From: an uncultured Eudoraea sp.
GTDB taxonomy: Bacteria > Bacteroidota > Bacteroidia > Flavobacteriales > Flavobacteriaceae
Length of the DNA stretch: 40,816 nt
Reading direction: 5' to 3'
NCBI GenBank assembly: GCA_947258555.1
Contig: CAMYJF010000026.1
Span: forward strand, 1 to 40,816
Both the position numbers and the translations under genes were made by a program. The notes below the pieces were generated by a model that made no database searches, was not told the origin of the DNA, and saw only the letters and a program-made list of their open reading frames with translations. Shown here one piece after another: positions 36,898-40,816 of the stretch (its first letter is position 1; the number at the start of each line of letters is the position of its first letter).

Positions 36898-38109
36898 ATG
36901 CAAGATACCTCTAAGGATATCCCCACTGTGCTCGCGTTACAGCAGCGCACATTGCGGGCGGCTTATACAGCTTCTGCTTTAGCTGTTTTAGCGGCAGTGA
37001 TTTCTTTTTTCTTATTAGGTACAGGCAATATGGTGCCTTTTATCCTTGGCGGATTTGGCATTTTGAGCCTGGTAATCATAAGTTTTTATAAGAATAACCC
37101 GAATAGGGATGTGTGGCGATTCAGCTTGCCCTGGCTAGGTGCTGCTTCCATTTTTTCGTTGGCGATCTTTACCGGGGGGATAGCAAGTCCGGCACTCGTA
37201 CTCTTAACGGTGGCAGTCATTGCAGCCTATCTGCAATCAGATACACAGGGAAATCTCCATTTGATCGTTGGATTAGCTGGAATAGGTGCTTTATTGCTTC
37301 CATGGGTGAGGGAGAATCTCGTTCAAAACCAGGTATCAGGATCCATGACTATGTATTTTTCTGCCCTATGTATTGCCATGGCAGTCATCTTGCTCGGTAT
37401 ACTAGGGAAGGAAATAATAGACCACACTAAGGAATTACAAGCTGTACGAAAAAGCATCGCACAGGAATTGCAGGAAAAAGAGACGCTGATCAAGGAAGTG
37501 CACCACAGGGTAAAGAATAACCTGCAAACCGTCTCCAGCTTGCTCAGTCTGCAATCCAGGACCATTGCGGATAAAAAGATCCAAAACCTCATCAAAAGCA
37601 GTCAGAATAGGGTGATTTCGATGGCCATGGTGCATGAAATGCTCTATATGCGAGACGATATCACCAAGATCGAATACAAGACCTATATCAACGAACTCAT
37701 AAACTATTTGATCAAATCCGTTAAAGGGGCGGAAAGCAAAGTAAAAGTCGTTGTAGATGTGCCTGAAATGGAATTAGGCATTGATACAGCTATTCCACTG
37801 GGTCTTCTTATCAATGAGACCATGACGAATGCCTTAAAGTATGGGATCAAAAATGATGATGAAGGCGAGATCCGTATCGCTATGAAACAGGAAGCAGATC
37901 AAAGCTATATCCTGACGATGGGCGACAATGGTATTGGCTTTTCGGAAAAAGTGACATTCGAGACCTCAAAATCACTGGGCCTGAAGCTCATTCATAACCT
38001 TGCTAAGCAGTTAAAAGGCACGATAACCCGTGACACTACCAGAAAAGGCACTAATTATATTCTAAAATTCCGTGAGATCGGACATGATGAATTTAATTCT
38101 GTCGCCTGA
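36898..38109 (+). CDS. Sensor histidine kinase, HisKA_2 family
   Basis: A 403-residue membrane-bound kinase. The N-terminal half has six hydrophobic helices (about 20-41, 44-62, 75-92, 97-112, 119-136, 150-170) and no extracellular sensor domain, so any signal is sensed in or near the membrane. A short coiled coil (170-198) leads to the HisKA_2 box EVHHRVKNNLQTVSSLLSLQ (200-219; phospho-accepting His203). The HATPase_c domain has N-box LLINETMTNALKYG, G1 MGDNGIGF and G2 SLGLKLI. No response regulator gene is adjacent, so the partner is unknown. Transcription follows the secA terminator; a weak TAGCTTTA box is seen upstream. Confidence 0.9.
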   Translation: MQDTSKDIPTVLALQQRTLRAAYTASALAVLAAVISFFLLGTGNMVPFILGGFGILSLVIISFYKNNPNRDVWRFSLPWLGAASIFSLAIFTGGIASPALVLLTVAVIAAYLQSDTQGNLHLIVGLAGIGALLLPWVRENLVQNQVSGSMTMYFSALCIAMAVILLGILGKEIIDHTKELQAVRKSIAQELQEKETLIKEVHHRVKNNLQTVSSLLSLQSRTIADKKIQNLIKSSQNRVISMAMVHEMLYMRDDITKIEYKTYINELINYLIKSVKGAESKVKVVVDVPEMELGIDTAIPLGLLINETMTNALKYGIKNDDEGEIRIAMKQEADQSYILTMGDNGIGFSEKVTFETSKSLGLKLIHNLAKQLKGTITRDTTRKGTNYILKFREIGHDEFNSVA

Positions 38110-38202
38110 CCCCCTACTTCTCTCTTTCGCTCATAGTCCATTATTGGGCTTTAAAATGTCGATTAATCTCTTATCTTTAGAGACCAACTAATAATTCAAA
38201 CC

Positions 38203-40673
38203 ATGCGTAGTATTCTTGCCATAGGGCTGCTATTCTGCAGCGCTTCTCTCGTTGCACAAGATTATTTTTTTAAAAAGTTTCACCCCTTTAATTCAGATAT
38301 TCCAAGTCCTGAAGAATACCTGGGATATGGTATAGGGGATCACCATACACGACACGACCGGATCGTGGGATACCTCGAGGCCCTTGCAGCGGCCTCAGAT
38401 CGCGCCAGTATCTACGAATACGGCAAAACGCACGAAGGCCGCAGATTGGTCATTTTAACGATCACAACGCCGGAAAACCTTCAAAACCTGGATGCGATCA
38501 AACAACAACACCTTGCATTCACAGATCCTGGTCAAAGTCCATCTAATTACAATGATGTGCCCGTATTCATCAACCTGGGATATAATGTACATGGAAATGA
38601 GCCCTCGAGTTCCGAAGCGGCTATGCTATCAGCCTATACATTTACAGCGTCTAACAATCCGGAGATCCTGAAGTATATAGAAAATGCCGTGATCTTTGTA
38701 GACCCGACGATCAATCCTGATGGTCGTGACCGACACACCCATTGGGCCAATATGTACCAGGGAAATCCAATGGAAGAACGAATCACTATTGGTTCGACCT
38801 TAACCGCGATTGGTTACTGGGAATCAACCCGGAAAGCAGGGGGAAACTTGGATGGTATCACGAATGGTACCCAAATGTAGTAACGGATTTCCATGAAATG
38901 GGTAGTAGAAGCTCTTATTTCTTTGAACCGATGAAAGATAACGGCTCCCTAAATCCCATCATGCCCAGAGAGAATTATGTGGAATTGAACAATATGTTCG
39001 GGGAATATTTTGCGGCAGCTCTTGATAGCATCGGATCCTTTTATTTTACAAAAGAGGTTTTTGATGGCACTTATCCAGGTTATGGGTCTTCCTATCCGGA
39101 CCTGCAAGGCGGACTCGGACTTTTATTTGAGCAAGCCAGCTCCAGGGGACATAAACAAAAGACGGAGTATGGCGAGATCACTTTTCCCTTTACTATCCGA
39201 AATCAATACACCTCAAGCATCACTACTGTAAAGGCGGCTGTTGAGAATAAAGCCTATTTGCGAAAATACCAGCAAGACTTCTTTAAATCGGCTTTGAGAC
39301 GGGCAGACAGGAGTCGGGTGAAAGCCTATAGTTTTGGTGATGATCACGACAAGAACAGAGTTAAGGCCTTTATAGACAAGCTGTTACTGCATAAAATAAA
39401 AGTATATAAGGGAAATAACAATCAATTTGTTGTTCCCACTTCCCAACCTCAGTACAGAATGGTTCAAACTATGTTTGAAACTTATGATCGCTACAGGGAT
39501 AGCGTTTATTATGATGCCTCTGCCTGGTCCGTAGCCAATTTTTATAACATGAAGTACCGCAACCTCATTCAATTCAGGTTAGGCGAAGAAGTGACAAGCA
39601 CGGATGATCTCACACAAAACCCGGCGGTAACTAAGGCATCCTATGCGTATATTATTGATGGGGACGACTACAATGCGATCACTACTTTAAACTTCCTCCA
39701 GGAGAATGGCATCGTAGTGGCCGGAGCCTTTAAACCCTTCACGGCGCGCACTACAACAGGAAACAAGACATTCCAACAGGGAAGTCTGGTTGTTCCGATA
39801 TCACTTCAGAAGAAAGATGCAGATGCTGTATTTGAACTGGTGAGCAAGGCGCAAATGAAATATCAGGCACCTGTATACGGTGTGGAAACAGGCTATAATG
39901 CCAGTGGTATTGATCTGGGAAGTCGGTATGTAGAATCCCTCACAAAGCCCAAAGCGGCTATGTTAATTGGGCAAGGGACCCGCTCCTATGAGGCCGGGGA
40001 AGTATGGCATTTGCTCGATACCCGGGTTCATATGCCCATCACAAAGATCCCACTCAGGAACTTTAACCGTGCAGCCCTCGACAAATACAATACCCTGGTC
40101 ATGGTTTCTGGTAATTACTCCCTGACCGAAAAGCAGCAGGAGAAGGTCAAGAATTGGGTAAGCCAGGGGAATACCTTGATCACTATAGGAACAGCCTCCA
40201 AATGGATTGTTGAAAAGAAATGGGTGAAAGAAAAACTCATTGAGAAAGAGGAAGACAGTACCAAGGCTGTAAAAAGACTTCCTTTTATTGATGCCTCGGA
40301 GCATAGCGGCAGAGAGCGACTTGGAGGTGTGATCTTAAAAGGAGAGTTAGACAACACCCATCCCCTTGGATTTGGGTATAGGGACAACAGTATCCCGGTG
40401 TATAAGAATAACACTGTCTATCTCGCTCCGAGTAGAAATAAGTATTCCACGGTCATCAAGTACGCGCGAAATCCACATATCGACGGTTTTATAAGCCCCA
40501 AGAACATGGAAGAGAATATAAAACCTTCGGCCTCCTTACTAGTTAGTAAACTGGGAAGCGGGCGCGTGATCCTCTTTGCAGACAATCCAAATTTCCGGGG
40601 TTCCTGGTATGGGACCAACAGGCTTTTCCTGAATGCCTTATTCCTCGGTGATAAAATATACGTTCCAAACTAA
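38203..40673 (+). pseudogene. Second M14-family zinc carboxypeptidase, frame broken at about 38766
   Basis: A paralogue of the peptidase at 10436, in two frames. Frame one starts at 38203 with a signal peptide (1-19) and the M14 fold with NVHGNE (His130, Glu133) and NPDGRDRHTHW, then runs to HWANMYQGNP and drifts to a stop at 38880. Frame two resumes with GRTNHYWFDLNRDW at about 38772 and runs to 40673 (VTDFHEMG with the third zinc His, LFEQASSRG, and a GATase-like C-terminus). The paralogue has about 16 more residues (FNVDPNSKEHHEGWWS) at the junction, so about 48 codon-bases plus one were lost. A GGGAAAT heptamer (38760-38766) sits exactly at the switch, so a -1 slip cannot be excluded, but the missing segment favours damage or an assembly error. 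Confidence 0.82.
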
Positions 40674-40679
40674 TTCATT

Positions 40680-40816
40680 ATGAAGCAACTATTGCTGGCA
40701 TTAGCCATTTTCGGGAGCATGATCTCCACAATACAGGCCCAGGGAGACGGCCCGCATTCACAACTGATAATACGGGGGGTAACCCTAATTAATGGCAATG
40801 GCGCCCCACCACAAGG
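40680..40816 (+). CDS. Amidohydrolase family protein (partial, N-terminus only)
   Basis: The first 45 codons of a secreted protein: a signal peptide (residues 1-21, ending IQAQ), then HSQLIIRGVTLINGNGAPP, the N-terminal beta strands typical of metal-dependent amidohydrolases of the imidazolonepropionase/dipeptidase type. It starts 6 nt after the stop of the broken M14 gene and probably shares its transcript, which would fit a peptide-degradation pairing. The metal site lies beyond the window, so class and activity cannot be confirmed. Confidence 0.7.
   Translation, partial: MKQLLLALAIFGSMISTIQAQGDGPHSQLIIRGVTLINGNGAPPQ

Overview
The window reads as a chromosomal segment of a marine-type member of the Flavobacteriaceae (Bacteroidota). 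The reasons are the Bacteroidota promoter signature (TAnnTTTG, sometimes with an upstream TTG) in several intergenic gaps, little sign of Shine-Dalgarno sequences, bacillithiol synthesis (bshC), a long SecA of 1122 residues without a zinc-binding tail, large secreted M14 peptidases, small 'CCC' membrane proteins and a DUF3667 protein. There are no rRNAs, tRNAs, insertion sequences, phage genes or CRISPR arrays. Gene density is high and most of the content is housekeeping and cell-envelope biology. No new multi-gene defence or metabolic system is visible; the less ordinary items are regulatory (the secA leader, a 6S RNA locus) and lesions in otherwise conserved genes.

Layout. 1-7.6 kb, minus strand: guaA, a five-LysM protein fused to a periplasmic-binding-protein fold, an OsmC protein, a DUF922 protease-like protein, pyrG and yidC (cut by the window start). 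The first four are tightly packed or overlapping. 7.6-10.4 kb: a truncated SIMPL-domain gene, a strong palindromic terminator-like element, a PNPOx-like flavoprotein and bshC. 10.4-15.6 kb: an M14 peptidase, a methyltransferase with a winged-helix front part, and a DUF3667 membrane protein. 15.7-18.1 kb, minus strand: a small coiled-coil gene, zapA, a 6S-like RNA and rny. 18.3-23.5 kb: an M23 peptidase with a secreted companion, a cysteine desulfurase, a lipoprotein, a DUF2752 protein and two CCC membrane proteins. 23.5-28.5 kb: recQ, then kdsD-tatC-lptB. 28.5-32.9 kb: an AtoE-type transporter and pssA on the minus strand, then a DUF4105 (Lnb-like) protein, a 50-residue membrane protein and a PduO-type adenosyltransferase. 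32.9-40.8 kb: a DUF2795 protein, secA with an unusual leader, a HisKA_2 sensor kinase, a broken second M14 peptidase and the first codons of an amidohydrolase.

Many genes serve the envelope. SecA, YidC and TatC move proteins; KdsD (Kdo precursor) and LptB serve LPS; PssA makes phospholipid; the DUF4105 protein may acylate lipoproteins; LysM, M23 and ZapA proteins act on the wall and division. GuaA and PyrG supply nucleotides.

Three genes look damaged: the SIMPL gene (C-terminal half lost), kdsD (about 15 codons missing in frame from the first CBS domain) and the second M14 peptidase (about 16 codons lost with a frame change). Each should be checked against reads before any biological reading.
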